The notes: generated from the sequence alone by a model not told the origin. Positions 27,952-37,034 are shown, counted from the stretch's first letter. The stretch: DNA of 64,000 nucleotides from Planctomycetota bacterium (GCA_016873115.1 VGYB01000004.1:40582-104581), one strand, 5' to 3'. A program made the numbers and translations.

Positions 27952-28851
27952 CTACCGCGGGGTGGGCGTGCCACGGTGCCGCCAGCGCTCGAGTTCGGCG
28001 GGAATCGCTGAGGCAAGGTCCTGTGCCAGGAGACCGGCATGACCATGCGCCCCGCTCCACTGCACGCTGGCCAAGCCGTGCAGGCACACCGCCTGCCGGG
28101 CGAGGTCGAACGCCAGGCACTCGGGTTGCTGGGCCCAGAGCCCCGCGGCCATGCCGGCGAGCACATCACCGGAGCCGGCCGTGGCCAGTGCACTCGTTCC
28201 CGCACGCACAGACCATGCTTGAGCGCGATCCGCGATCGAGGTCTCGTGCGACTTGAGGACGACGACAGCACCAAGGGCCTTGGCCAGATCGGCGGCGGTG
28301 GCGAGTTCGGGGAGTCCGCACCCACGCGCCAGTCGCCCCGCCTCGCCGACATGAGGCGTCAGCACGGTGGATCCGGGAGTGCGCGCACGCAGCCCGGCGC
28401 ACAGATCCGGTGTCGACGCGAGCGCATTGAGGGCGTCTGCATCGAGGACGAGCCGCATGGACGACACGATGATCGACCGCACGATCGGCGCGGCCTGCTC
28501 ACCAAGCCCGGGACCGCAGACCACGGCATCGGCGCGCGCCGCGCAAGCGGCAAGCGCCTGCAGCGCATGGGGCGTGGGCGCACCGAGTGCATCGAACTCG
28601 ATCGCATGACCCACGGCGGACGGGGTGATCGTGAGTCCCGCCACGACGATCGGTGCAGGCATGGCAAGCTCCACCAGTCCACATCCTGATCGGAGTGCGC
28701 CAAGCGCAGCGAGCGCCGGGCCGCCCACCATGATCCGAGGCAACTGCATGCAGCCGCCGACGACGAGGACTCGTCCGAAGGTTCCCTTGTGGCCCGCGGC
28801 GTCACGCGCTGGAATGCTCGGCACCTCGCTCGGCCACTGCGACAGGCTCAC
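27952..28851 (-). CDS. nnrD: ADP-dependent NAD(P)H-hydrate dehydratase
   Basis: Repairs hydrated NAD(P)H. It belongs to the ribokinase fold: HKGTFGRVLVVGG at the N-terminus, LVLDADALNAL, VLTPHVGEAGRL and the anion-hole/catalytic TAGSGDVLAGMAAGL are the family blocks. At 299 aa it is the dehydratase alone, without the N-terminal NnrE epimerase found in fused forms. It begins with GTG, and the start overlaps the stop of the transglutaminase gene (GTGA). Confidence 0.93.
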   Translation of the reverse strand: MSLSQWPSEVPSIPARDAAGHKGTFGRVLVVGGCMQLPRIMVGGPALAALGALRSGCGLVELAMPAPIVVAGLTITPSAVGHAIEFDALGAPTPHALQALAACAARADAVVCGPGLGEQAAPIVRSIIVSSMRLVLDADALNALASTPDLCAGLRARTPGSTVLTPHVGEAGRLARGCGLPELATAADLAKALGAVVVLKSHETSIADRAQAWSVRAGTSALATAGSGDVLAGMAAGLWAQQPECLAFDLARQAVCLHGLASVQWSGAHGHAGLLAQDLASAIPAELERWRHRGTPTPR

Positions 28852-30368
28852 GGTGCAGGCTTCCGCGCACCGCCGACTTCAACGCCCTCGACCGCGAGGT
28901 TGCCCATGAGGGCGACGACATTGCCCAGATCGCTGCCGAGTCCCCCATCGCCGAGCGCCGTGACCGCAGTCAGGATGTGGCCGCCATCGAACGCACAGTC
29001 TGACCGGGTGGCATCGAGATCGACCCAGGCGCCATCGATCACGGCCTGCGTCCACATGTGCCAGCCCATGACATGCTTGCCGCCGGCGAAGCTGTCGGCA
29101 TAGACGAGTCCGGTGGCACCGCGTGCAGGGATGCCCGCGCATCGCAGGAGTGCGGTCAGCAGCGTCGCATGCTCGCTGCAGTCGCCCGACTTGGACCGCG
29201 CGACATCGCTCGCGCTCGCGAAGGCCGAGCCGAGGTCCTTGTGTTCGATGTACTCGAGCACGAATGCACGCAGTGCCTCGGCTCGCTCGGCGGTCGACGC
29301 ACCATCCTTGCCGCGCAGCGCGCGTCTGGCCAGCGCCTTGAGGCGGGCGTCGTTCGTATCGCACATCTGGCTTGGCTCGAGGAACTCCTTCAGCGCATCA
29401 CCCTGCGGTGCCGGCGTCGTGCCATCCCGGCGTACGGTGATGCGTTCGCCGCGCTCGATCTGGCTCGTCGTCTGCCCTCCCGCATCGGGCAGGTCGAGCG
29501 GCGAGCCGTCCTTGGTGCGCAGATCCCAGACCACGATCTGGGCGCAATCCAGGTCGGGTACGGATGCATCAAGTTGGATGAAGCTCGCCACGAGCAGTTC
29601 GGGAGCCGGTGCTGCGGGCGCACCAGCCGCACCGCCTCCTCCGAGTGCCTTCTCCTTCGTGGTGAGCACGGCTTCGATCTTGCCCAGCGCCATCGGCGTG
29701 ACCTGGCGGACCATCAGGCCAGCGGCGTCGTACTCCTCGATGGTGTCGATCGGCAGGAGCGATGTGCGCGTGGTCCAGGTGGTTCCGGCCATCTGCTTGC
29801 CATCAACCGTCAGGGGTCCTGTGCCCGTGCGCTGGCTCTTGACGGTCATCGGTGCCGTGCCGTTCTGGGGATCGATCGTCGTGAACTCGACGATGGCCAA
29901 GCCATCCTTCAGGGCCTTCTTGCGAAGGGCATCCGCGGCGCGCGGTGTCAGCCAGCCTGCCGGCGGCAAGGGCTTGGTCGAGGTGGTCGCCCGACCGCCC
30001 TGCTGCGCCTTGACCTCGATGCCCGTGGGCGAGAAGGCCCATTCGGTCGTGCTGGGAGCTCCACCCATCGACTGCGTGAGCGACGCAGCCACGGGCGTGT
30101 GGTCCGCCCGCTCGTCGAAGGTCGACGAAACCGACACCGTGACCGAAGCGCCGGCGCGACCGATGCTGAGCGTCGATTCGGACAGCGTTCGGAAGAGATC
30201 TCCATCCTGTTGCAGGACCGTGCGCAAGTGGCCGCAGGGCTGGCCACCGAGGGTCATCGAGTACCACGCTTCCTCGAGCGTGGCCCAGCCTGCGGATGCC
30301 GGGTGGACCACGAGGGTGACGGCGATGAGGGCGATCGAGCGGACGAGTTGGCGACAGGTCGGACTCAT
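28848..30368 (-). CDS. Secreted transglutaminase-like protein
   Basis: 506 aa with an N-terminal signal peptide (VRSIALIAVTLVVHPASAG). The C-terminal third is a transglutaminase-like core: catalytic cysteine in SGDCSEHATLLTALLRCAG, histidine in GWHMWTQAV and aspartate in WVDLDATR. The triad is intact, so it is probably a protease or peptidase-like enzyme rather than a scaffold. The first two thirds are beta-rich and unassigned, with a Gly/Ala/Pro linker near residue 280. It is translationally coupled to nnrD. It lies 70 bases after lysS and may be read through from it. Confidence 0.85.
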   Translation of the reverse strand: MSPTCRQLVRSIALIAVTLVVHPASAGWATLEEAWYSMTLGGQPCGHLRTVLQQDGDLFRTLSESTLSIGRAGASVTVSVSSTFDERADHTPVAASLTQSMGGAPSTTEWAFSPTGIEVKAQQGGRATTSTKPLPPAGWLTPRAADALRKKALKDGLAIVEFTTIDPQNGTAPMTVKSQRTGTGPLTVDGKQMAGTTWTTRTSLLPIDTIEEYDAAGLMVRQVTPMALGKIEAVLTTKEKALGGGGAAGAPAAPAPELLVASFIQLDASVPDLDCAQIVVWDLRTKDGSPLDLPDAGGQTTSQIERGERITVRRDGTTPAPQGDALKEFLEPSQMCDTNDARLKALARRALRGKDGASTAERAEALRAFVLEYIEHKDLGSAFASASDVARSKSGDCSEHATLLTALLRCAGIPARGATGLVYADSFAGGKHVMGWHMWTQAVIDGAWVDLDATRSDCAFDGGHILTAVTALGDGGLGSDLGNVVALMGNLAVEGVEVGGARKPAP

Positions 30369-30420
30369 GGCGATGAACCCTTGGACAGTGGACGGACGAT
30401 GGAGCGGGTGACGGTGACCT

Positions 30421-30440
30421 GATGGGCGTGCATGCCCATC
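30421..30440 (-). terminator. Possible hairpin at the end of lysS
   Basis: A 7-bp inverted repeat (30421-30427 with 30434-30440) with a 6-base loop overlaps the lysS stop codon. No T run follows, so termination may be partial. Confidence 0.35.
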
Positions 30441-32016
30441 ACTCCGAGCGCATGAGGGGGAAGAGGATGACATCGCGGATCGACTGGCTGTTCGAGAGCA
30501 GCATGACCAGGCGGTCGATGCCCATGCCCATGCCGCCCGCGGGCGGCATGCCCACGCGCAGCGCCGTGATGAAGTCCTCGTCAAGCGTGCGGAAGGTGCT
30601 CTCCTCCTCGTCGGCACCCTTGATCTGCTCGGTGAACTTGGCGAGCTGGATGTCGGGATCGTTGAGCTCGGTGTAGGCCGGGCCGATCTCCATGCCGGCA
30701 ACGAACAGGTCCCACCGCTCGGCAATCATCGGCCGGTTGCGGTTCGGGCGCGTCAGCGGACTGATCGCGCTGGGATAGTCGAGGACAAAGGTGGGCTTCG
30801 ACGGATCGAGCAGGGCTTCGGCCTTCTCCTCGAAGAGCTCGCTGACCAGGAGCCAGTGGTCCTTGGTCGCGGAGCCCCCGTGGTGCAGTTGCTTCGCGGT
30901 CGAGCGCACGCGCGCCTCGTCCTCCATGTCGAAGCCGAGAGCCTCCCGGAAGAGTTCCTCATACCGCACGCGCCGGAACGGCTTGGCATAGTCGATGACG
31001 AGGTCACCGAACGGCAACGCCACCTTGCTGCCCTCGGGCACGCCCGCGACATCGCAGGCGACCGCATGCACGAGGCTCTCGACGGTCTCGAGCATGGTCA
31101 TGTAGTCGCCGAAGGCCTCGTAGGCCTCCATCGCGGTGAACTCGGGGTTGTGGCTGCGGTCCACGCCCTCGTTGCGGAAATTGCGGTTGATCTCGAAGAC
31201 CTTGGGCAAGCCGCCCACGAGCAGGCGCTTGAGGTACAGCTCCGGCGCAATGCGCATGAAGAGCTGCATGTCGAGCGCGTTGTGGTGCGTGGCGAACGGG
31301 CGCGCCGCAGCGCCGCCGGCCATCGCCTGCATCATCGGGGTCTCGACCTCCTGGTAGCCGCGCCCTTCCATGAAGCGGCGGATCGCGCTGACGATGCGCG
31401 AGCGCAACTGGAATGTGCGCACCGTGGCCGGGTTGGCGTACATATCGACATAGCGGCGGCGATAGCGGGTCTCATCGTCGGAGAGCCCGTGCCACTTGCC
31501 CGGCGGCGGCTCGAGGCTCTTGCACTGCATGGTGACGCCATCGGCCCACACGCAGGTTTCGCCGCGATTGGTGCGGCCGACGCGACCGGTCACGCTGAGG
31601 AGGTCGCCGTAGTCGGCCATGGAAGCGACCGTGAAGGCCGCTTCGGGGACACTCGCCTTGGACACGCTGATCTGCAAGTCACCCGACTGGTCGCGCAACC
31701 ACAAGAAGACGAGCTTGCCCATGTCGCGGTGCTGCACCACGCGGCCGGCAACCGTCACCGCCGCGCGCCGGTCCTCCAGGCGGACCGAGGGATCGGCCTT
31801 GGCAGCCTTCACGGCATCCTGGTATCCCGCATGCGCGGCTTCATCGAAGGCGGCGCGGGCCTGCGCGAGCGGCACGATGCCGTCCACGCGCTGCCCGAAC
31901 GGCTCGATGCCAAGCTCCGTGCGCAGGCGCTCGAGCTTCGCCCGGCGTGCGGCTACGAGGACCGATGGATCGTCATGCTCGCCCGAGGACTGCTCACTCA
32001 CGATGGACTCCTCCAT
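30439..32016 (-). CDS. lysS: Lysyl-tRNA synthetase, class II
   Basis: Charges tRNA-Lys. An N-terminal OB fold (VTVAGRVVQHRDMGKLVFLWLRD) recognises the anticodon. The class II core follows: RYRRRYVDMYANP, motif 2 FEINRNFRNEGVDRSHNPEF, and motif 3 GMGMGIDRLVMLL. 525 aa is within the normal range. A TACCAT hexamer ends 12 bases before the ATG, and the divergent phosphofructokinase gene has a TACCAT too, so the two face each other over about 60 bases. Confidence 0.97.
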   Translation of the reverse strand: MEESIVSEQSSGEHDDPSVLVAARRAKLERLRTELGIEPFGQRVDGIVPLAQARAAFDEAAHAGYQDAVKAAKADPSVRLEDRRAAVTVAGRVVQHRDMGKLVFLWLRDQSGDLQISVSKASVPEAAFTVASMADYGDLLSVTGRVGRTNRGETCVWADGVTMQCKSLEPPPGKWHGLSDDETRYRRRYVDMYANPATVRTFQLRSRIVSAIRRFMEGRGYQEVETPMMQAMAGGAAARPFATHHNALDMQLFMRIAPELYLKRLLVGGLPKVFEINRNFRNEGVDRSHNPEFTAMEAYEAFGDYMTMLETVESLVHAVACDVAGVPEGSKVALPFGDLVIDYAKPFRRVRYEELFREALGFDMEDEARVRSTAKQLHHGGSATKDHWLLVSELFEEKAEALLDPSKPTFVLDYPSAISPLTRPNRNRPMIAERWDLFVAGMEIGPAYTELNDPDIQLAKFTEQIKGADEEESTFRTLDEDFITALRVGMPPAGGMGMGIDRLVMLLSNSQSIRDVILFPLMRSE

Positions 32017-32075
32017 GGAATGAGCGCGATGGTAGCGAAGGCGATCGTTCCTCCCGCTACCATCGCCGGACTCCC

Positions 32076-33224
32076 ATGAGCCCGTCCCAGATCAAGCGCA
32101 TCGGCATCCTCACCGGCGGCGGCGACTGCCCCGGGCTCAATGCCGTCATCCGCGCGGTCGCCAAGACCGCCATGCTCCAGCACGGCATCCAGATCATCGG
32201 CATCGAGGACGGCTTTCAGGGCTTGATCGAGGACCGCCTGCGGCCGTTGAGCTTTGCCGATGTCTCGGGCATCCTCACGCGCGGCGGCACGATCCTGGGC
32301 ACCAACAACAGGTGCAATCCGCGCCAGTGGTCGATCGGCCGCAACGCCGACGGTTCGCCGATCCTCGCCGACTGCACGCAGCAGTGCATCGCCACCATCG
32401 AACGTCACGGCCTCGACGCGGTCGTGGTGATCGGCGGCGACGGCACCATGGCCGCGTCGACGGGCCTGGTCGATGCAGGCATCAACATCATCGGTGTGCC
32501 CAAGACGATCGACAATGACCTGCATGGAACGGAGATCACCTTCGGCTTCCTGACCGCCGTGGCGACCGCCACCGAGGCGCTCGACAAGCTGCACTCGACT
32601 GCCGACAGCCACCACCGCGTGATGGTGTGCGAGGTCATGGGCCGCAACGCGGGCTGGATCGCGCTGACCGCAGGCGTGGCGAGCGGCAGTGACATCATCC
32701 TGATCCCCGAGATCCCCTTCGAGCTCGACCACATGTGCGAGTTCGTCCAGCGTCGCGTGGGCGACGGTCCGGGCTTCGCGATCATTGCCGTCGGCGAGGG
32801 CGCCATGCCCAAGGGCGGCAGCCAGGTCATCCGCCAGATCGATCCCACCAGCCACGATCCGGTGCGTCTTGGCGGGATCGGCACCTGGGTCGCGAAGGAA
32901 CTCGCCAAGCGCACCACGGCGGATGTGCGCAGCACGAATCTCGGCCACATCGTGCGTGGGGGAACGCCGATCGCGGCCGATCGCATCCTGGCCACGCACT
33001 TCGGCTACCACGCCATCGCCATGCTCATGGACGGCGCGCGCAACCGGCTGGTGGTGCGCCAGAACAACCTGTTCTGCGACATCGACCTCAGGGCCTCGGC
33101 CGGCAAGCAGCGTCTGGTGCCGGTCGACCATCCGCTCGTGTCGGCGGCGCGCGCGATCGGCACGAGCTTCGGCGACGCCTCCCCGGCAGCGCGCGCCTCG
33201 CGCGAGCCCAGCGCCGTCTTCTGA
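32076..33224 (+). CDS. pfkA: 6-phosphofructokinase
   Basis: Phosphorylates fructose 6-phosphate in glycolysis. GILTGGGDCPGLNAVIR is the nucleotide loop, VVIGGDGTM and VPKTIDNDLHGTE the catalytic centre, and MGRNAGWIA a substrate loop. In E. coli numbering the residue at 104 is Gly, as in ATP enzymes, while 124 is Lys, as in pyrophosphate enzymes, so the phosphoryl donor is best left open, with ATP more likely. 382 aa is typical of the longer group. A TACCAT lies 12 bases before the ATG. The small gene at 33228 follows after 3 bases. Confidence 0.93.
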   Translation: MSPSQIKRIGILTGGGDCPGLNAVIRAVAKTAMLQHGIQIIGIEDGFQGLIEDRLRPLSFADVSGILTRGGTILGTNNRCNPRQWSIGRNADGSPILADCTQQCIATIERHGLDAVVVIGGDGTMAASTGLVDAGINIIGVPKTIDNDLHGTEITFGFLTAVATATEALDKLHSTADSHHRVMVCEVMGRNAGWIALTAGVASGSDIILIPEIPFELDHMCEFVQRRVGDGPGFAIIAVGEGAMPKGGSQVIRQIDPTSHDPVRLGGIGTWVAKELAKRTTADVRSTNLGHIVRGGTPIAADRILATHFGYHAIAMLMDGARNRLVVRQNNLFCDIDLRASAGKQRLVPVDHPLVSAARAIGTSFGDASPAARASREPSAVF

Positions 33225-33227
33225 ACC

Positions 33228-33482
33228 ATGGCCGCGGTGGCGCTCCACGCCCTGCCCCGCTCACTCGCCGACCACGAGGTCCGCGAGACCGTGCGCGCAG
33301 CTGCCGAGGCGCTCGCGGAGCGGCAAGGGGTGACGCTGCTGCACCTCTGGATCGATGCGGATGGGCTCGAGGCCGAACTCGAGGGACCACCCCTGGTGGC
33401 GATGGGCTTCGCCGCGGAGCTGCGCACCACGACCAATCGATGGTCCGTGCACCGCGGGCTTGGCGAACTCTGGCGTTCCTGA
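33228..33482 (+). CDS. Small unknown protein
   Basis: An 84-aa frame that starts 3 bases after the pfkA stop and ends 31 bases before plsY. Composition is that of a soluble alpha/beta protein (VTLLHLWIDADGLEAELEG), with no motif I recognise. Position in a tight operon and codon use like its neighbours suggest a real gene. Confidence 0.55.
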   Translation: MAAVALHALPRSLADHEVRETVRAAAEALAERQGVTLLHLWIDADGLEAELEGPPLVAMGFAAELRTTTNRWSVHRGLGELWRS

Positions 33483-33501
33483 AGGCCCGCTCGCCCTGCC
33501 G

Positions 33502-33507
33502 TAGGAT
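33502..33507 (+). promoter_or_regulatory. -10-like TAGGAT, probable leaderless start of plsY
   Basis: The hexamer ends exactly 6 bases before the plsY ATG and no Shine-Dalgarno site is visible. No good -35. Confidence 0.5.
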
Positions 33508-33513
33508 CACGGC

Positions 33514-34182
33514 ATGCTCCTGATGGCCTTGGTCGCGTGTGCATGCGGCAGCGTGCCCTTCGGCGTGCTGATCGCTCGCGCACGCGGTCATGACATCATG
33601 CAGGAGGGCAGCCGCAACCCGGGAGCCACCAATGTGGGTCGGGTCCTCGGTCGCCCGTGGGGCCTCCTCTGCTTCGCACTCGATTTCCTCAAGGGCTTCG
33701 TGCCGGTGGCGATCGCGGGAACGCAGGCGGGACTCTGGGGCAAGCCTGCAGCCGAGCTCGCCCCGGGCGTGCAGTTCGCCTGGATCGGGATCGCCGCCGC
33801 GGCCATGCTCGGTCACATGTTCAGCCCATGGATCCGCTTCAAGGGCGGCAAGGGCGTGGCCACGATCTTCGGTGGGCTCTGCGCGATCTGGCCCGCCGTC
33901 GGCGTGCCGGTGCTCGCGGCGTTCGCGCTGTGGTTGATCACCGTGCTCGTGTCGCGCTATGTGTCGCTGGCCTCGATCGTGGCTGCCGCGGCACTTCCGG
34001 CGGCAACCTTGGCGTGGAACGCACGCACACCCACTGGCTGGTCGATCGAGGGCATCTGGCCGATGGTTGCCGTGAACGCGGCCCTCGGTGCGCTCGTCAT
34101 CTGGAAGCACCGCTCCAACATCGCCCGCCTTCGTGTGGGCACCGAGAACAGGATCGGCGGCCACGCCGCCAAGGCACCATGA
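33514..34182 (+). CDS. plsY: Acyl-phosphate:glycerol-3-phosphate acyltransferase
   Basis: Inner-membrane enzyme that makes lysophosphatidic acid from acyl-phosphate. The family motifs are in order: GSVPFGVLIA, GSRNPGATNVGRV, GHMFSPWIRFKGGKGVAT and the C-terminal HRSNIARLRVGTENRIG. Several hydrophobic helices lie between them. 222 aa is usual. The stop overlaps the purB start (ATGA). plsX is not in the window; a FabZ-like gene 2.4 kb on is the only other lipid gene nearby. Confidence 0.95.
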   Translation: MLLMALVACACGSVPFGVLIARARGHDIMQEGSRNPGATNVGRVLGRPWGLLCFALDFLKGFVPVAIAGTQAGLWGKPAAELAPGVQFAWIGIAAAAMLGHMFSPWIRFKGGKGVATIFGGLCAIWPAVGVPVLAAFALWLITVLVSRYVSLASIVAAAALPAATLAWNARTPTGWSIEGIWPMVAVNAALGALVIWKHRSNIARLRVGTENRIGGHAAKAP

Positions 34183-35621
34183 ACGACTCCATGCACACCG
34201 GCTATCGCAGCCCGCTCGAGGAACGCAACGCCAGCCGCGAGATGCGCTCGCTCTTCAGTGCACAACGCAAGTTCAGCACATGGCGACGCATTTGGCACGC
34301 CCTCGCGACCGCCGAGCATGAACTGGGCCTGCCAGTCTCGGCTGCGCAGGTCGCCGCAATCGGGGCACACCTCGATGACATCGACTTCGAGGCCGCCGCG
34401 AAGCACGAGCGCACCCTGCGCCACGATGTCATGGCGCATGTCCACACGCTGGGCGATGCCGCGCCCGAAGCCCGTGCGATCATCCACCTCGGGGCCACGA
34501 GCCAGGATGTGGTCTGCAACGCCGACGCGATCCTGATGCGCGAGGCGCTCGACCTGATCGCCGTGAAGCTCGCGCGCGCGATCGATCGGCTCGGGCGGTT
34601 CGCCGCGTCGCACCGCGCGCTGCCGTGCCTGGGCTTCACGCACTACCAGCCGGCGCAGCCGGTGACCGTGGGCAAGCGCGCGTGCCTCTGGGCGTACGAC
34701 ATGGCGCTGGCGCTTGAGGACATTGAGCGCCGCCGCAACATGCTTGCGCTGCGCGGGCTGCGTGGCGCGACCGGCACGCAGGCGAGCTTCCTGCAGCTGT
34801 GCGGCCACGATCCGGCCAAGGTCGACGCACTCGAGCGACGCTTCGCGCAACTCCTGGGCTGGCCCGAGGGACGGCTGCACCCAGTCTGCGGACAGACCTA
34901 CACGCGCGTCGTCGATGCGCAGGTGCTCTCGAGTCTGGCCGCCGCGGCTGCCGCCATTCACAAGTGCGCGACCGACATCCGCCTGCTTGCGAACCTGAAG
35001 GAACTCGAGGAGCCCTTCGAGCAGGACCAGATCGGCTCGAGCGCCATGCCGTACAAGCGCAACCCCATGCGCTGTGAGCGCGCGTGCGGCCTCGCCCGCT
35101 TCGTGATGAGCATGCCGCAGAATGCGCTCGACACTGCGGCCGTGCAGTGGCTCGAGCGCTCGCTCGATGACTCGAGCAATCGCCGGCTCTCGATCGCGGA
35201 GTCGTTCCTGGCCCTGGATGGCGCGCTTGACCTGGTCTGCAGCGTGGTGGATGGCCTGATCGTCTATCCCCACCAGGTGCGGGCGCGGCTGATGGCCGAA
35301 CTCCCGTTCATGGCGACCGAGGCGATCCTGATGGCCGCGGTCGAACAGGGTGCCGACCGCCAGCACGCGCACGAGCGGATCCGCCTGCACAGCATGGCGG
35401 CCGCCGCGCAGGTGAAGGAGCACGGCCGGCCCAACGACCTGCTCGAGCGTCTGGCCGGCGACCCCGTTTTCGCCAAGGTCGACCTTGGCGGCGTCACCGA
35501 TCCTGCACGGTTCGTCGGCAGGGCCCCAGAGCAGGTTGATGCCTTCCTGGCGTGCACGGTCACCGCGGTCCGTGGGCACTACGCCGGACGGCTGGAGGGT
35601 GCCGTCGACCTGCGAGTCTGA
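34179..35621 (+). CDS. purB: Adenylosuccinate lyase
   Basis: Acts twice in purine synthesis, releasing fumarate from SAICAR and from adenylosuccinate. The fumarase-superfamily signature reads GSSAMPYKRNPMR; catalytic histidine blocks are HDVMAHVH, HLGATSQDV and FTHYQPAQP. At 480 aa and in sequence style it resembles the longer eukaryote-type PurB rather than the 430-aa Bacillus type. Start chosen for the ATGA overlap with plsY. The isochorismatase-like gene begins 3 bases after it. Confidence 0.95.
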   Translation: MNDSMHTGYRSPLEERNASREMRSLFSAQRKFSTWRRIWHALATAEHELGLPVSAAQVAAIGAHLDDIDFEAAAKHERTLRHDVMAHVHTLGDAAPEARAIIHLGATSQDVVCNADAILMREALDLIAVKLARAIDRLGRFAASHRALPCLGFTHYQPAQPVTVGKRACLWAYDMALALEDIERRRNMLALRGLRGATGTQASFLQLCGHDPAKVDALERRFAQLLGWPEGRLHPVCGQTYTRVVDAQVLSSLAAAAAAIHKCATDIRLLANLKELEEPFEQDQIGSSAMPYKRNPMRCERACGLARFVMSMPQNALDTAAVQWLERSLDDSSNRRLSIAESFLALDGALDLVCSVVDGLIVYPHQVRARLMAELPFMATEAILMAAVEQGADRQHAHERIRLHSMAAAAQVKEHGRPNDLLERLAGDPVFAKVDLGGVTDPARFVGRAPEQVDAFLACTVTAVRGHYAGRLEGAVDLRV

Positions 35622-35624
35622 TCC

Positions 35625-36191
35625 ATGCAGCGCCTGAGCACCGACAACGCTTGTCTGCTGGTGATCGACCTCCAGGAACGGCTGATGCCCACCATCGCCC
35701 ACGCGGAGGCGGTCATCGAGAACACCGCCCTGCTCATGCGTGCGGCCGCGCACTTTGGACTGCCAGTCGCGCTGAGCGAGCACTACCTCAAGGGGCTCGG
35801 ACCGACCGTGGCCGCCATCACTCAGGCGCTCCCTGAGGGCGCGTGCCGTTTCGCGAAAACGCGCTTCAGCGCGGTGCTGCCCCCGCTGGAGGCGTGGCTC
35901 GCGGGGCACGGGCGCCCAAATGTGCTCGTCTGCGGTGTCGAGGCCCATGTCTGCGTGCTGCAAACGGCTCTCGACCTCAGGGCAGCCGGCCGAACCCCCT
36001 TCCTGATGACTGACGCCATCAGCGCAGGTCAAAGCCAGCAGATCCCACCCGCCCTGCGGCGGCTGGAATTGAATGGGTGCGTGCCATCAGGCTGCCTGAG
36101 CGCCATGTACGAACTGGCGGGTGATGCCTCGACTCCCACCTTCAAGGGCATGCTGGCGTTGGCCAAGTCGATCCGTCCGCTGCCTGCCTGA
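35625..36191 (+). CDS. Isochorismatase-family hydrolase
   Basis: 188-aa cysteine hydrolase. The triad is visible: Asp in LLVIDLQERL, Lys in RFAKTRFS and nucleophile Cys in GVEAHVCVLQTALDL. The HVCV block and short length match the YcaC/ISOC1 branch more than nicotinamidase, which would carry extra metal ligands. Substrate unknown. Last gene of the pfkA-plsY-purB run. Confidence 0.88.
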   Translation: MQRLSTDNACLLVIDLQERLMPTIAHAEAVIENTALLMRAAAHFGLPVALSEHYLKGLGPTVAAITQALPEGACRFAKTRFSAVLPPLEAWLAGHGRPNVLVCGVEAHVCVLQTALDLRAAGRTPFLMTDAISAGQSQQIPPALRRLELNGCVPSGCLSAMYELAGDASTPTFKGMLALAKSIRPLPA

Positions 36192-36198
36192 GCGGCTC

Positions 36199-36234
36199 CA
36201 AAAAGGCAACCGACGGCGGGCCAGCCGCCGTCGG
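36199..36234 (-). terminator. Intrinsic terminator of the H1-like gene
   Basis: A perfect 10-bp stem (36210-36219 with 36225-36234, 5-base loop) is followed on the minus strand by a run of five T. It ends the H1-like gene and may also slow transcripts of the convergent hydrolase gene. Confidence 0.75.
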
Positions 36235-36258
36235 AGTGTTCCTGGGCCGAAGGGGCGC

Positions 36259-36444
36259 TCAGGGCGCGGGCTTCTCGCGACTGTCGAGGATCGCCTTGCG
36301 GATGTCTGCCGCGATCGAGCGGACTTCCTGCATGTGCTTGCGGGCGCGGGTGCCGGCCGCCTTGTTCCCGCCAGCGGCCTTGTCGAGGTCGGCCTTGGCA
36401 TCAGCGATCAACTTCTCCAGTCTGGCGTAAAGTTCATGAATCAT
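36259..36444 (-). CDS. Histone H1-like DNA-binding protein (Hc1 type)
   Basis: A 61-aa basic, fully helical protein: MIHELYARLEKLIADAKADL, then GGNKAAGTRARKHMQEVRS and IAADIRKAIL. The pattern KxxxGTRxRKxMQ is that of small Hc1/histone H1-like proteins of Bacteroidetes, chlamydiae and planctomycetes, which coat or compact DNA. The start has AAGGAG five bases upstream, one of the clearest Shine-Dalgarno sites here. The leader is about 40 bases behind a TAGCCT, and the gene has its own terminator, so it is monocistronic and probably highly expressed. Confidence 0.85.
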   Translation of the reverse strand: MIHELYARLEKLIADAKADLDKAAGGNKAAGTRARKHMQEVRSIAADIRKAILDSREKPAP

Positions 36445-36553
36445 GTGGTCTCCTTGAGTTTGGCTGCCCGGGTGGGCTGGAGGAAGGCTACACGCGCCAA
36501 GCCCCTTTTGGGCTATTCTGTGGGGGAAGACGGCAGGCGAAAGCGAGAAAACC

Positions 36554-37027
36554 GTGGCAAACGCCCCAATTATCGACATTTCGACCCTTGACCTGACCGT
36601 TGATGCCTCCGGAGCCTTCCCCATCGACGCGCTCCTGCCTCAAACCGGCAATATGCGGATGCTCGACCGCGTCTGCTGGATCGGCGAAGACGGGCTCTCC
36701 TCCGTGGGCTACAAGGATGTCCGGGCGGATGAGTTCTGGTGTGCCGGCCACATCCCAGGGCGGCCCCTGTTTCCTGGGGTCATGATGATCGAGACCGCCG
36801 CGCAGCTTTGCAGTTACACCCACAAGCGCACCCGCAAGCCTGCAGGCTTCCTCGGCTTCATCCGCTGCGACGAGGTCTCGTTCCGTGGGCAAGTGGTTCC
36901 GGGCGACCGATTCGTGATCGCGGTGAAGGAACTGTCCTACAACGCTCGCCTCTTCAAGAGCCTGGCTCAAGGCTTCGTGAAGAGCAAGCTGGTCTTCGAA
37001 GGAATGATCACCGGCATGGTGATCTGA
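36554..37027 (+). CDS. FabZ-like 3-hydroxyacyl-ACP dehydratase
   Basis: Hot-dog-fold dehydratase, 157 aa from a GTG start. The catalytic histidine is in CAGHIPGRPLFPGVMMIE and the catalytic glutamate in MMIETAAQLC. GFIRCDEVSFRGQVVPGDR is the second family block. FabZ normally reads GHFPGxPxMPGV; the Ile and Phe changes are mild. It is not beside lipid A or other fab genes, so it might serve fatty acid synthesis or another acyl-ACP. manA begins 8 bases after it. Confidence 0.82.
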   Translation: MANAPIIDISTLDLTVDASGAFPIDALLPQTGNMRMLDRVCWIGEDGLSSVGYKDVRADEFWCAGHIPGRPLFPGVMMIETAAQLCSYTHKRTRKPAGFLGFIRCDEVSFRGQVVPGDRFVIAVKELSYNARLFKSLAQGFVKSKLVFEGMITGMVI

Positions 37028-37034
37028 CCATCGC

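Noticed and set aside
28848..30725. Longer N-terminus for the transglutaminase-like gene, reaching into lysS
   Set aside because: The extra part is antisense-like Ser/Arg-rich sequence overlapping lysS; the ATG at 30368 is followed at once by a good signal peptide.
33957..36032. 691-codon minus-strand frame across plsY and purB
   Set aside because: Shadow of purB; composition is His/Arg/Ala-rich with no family motif.
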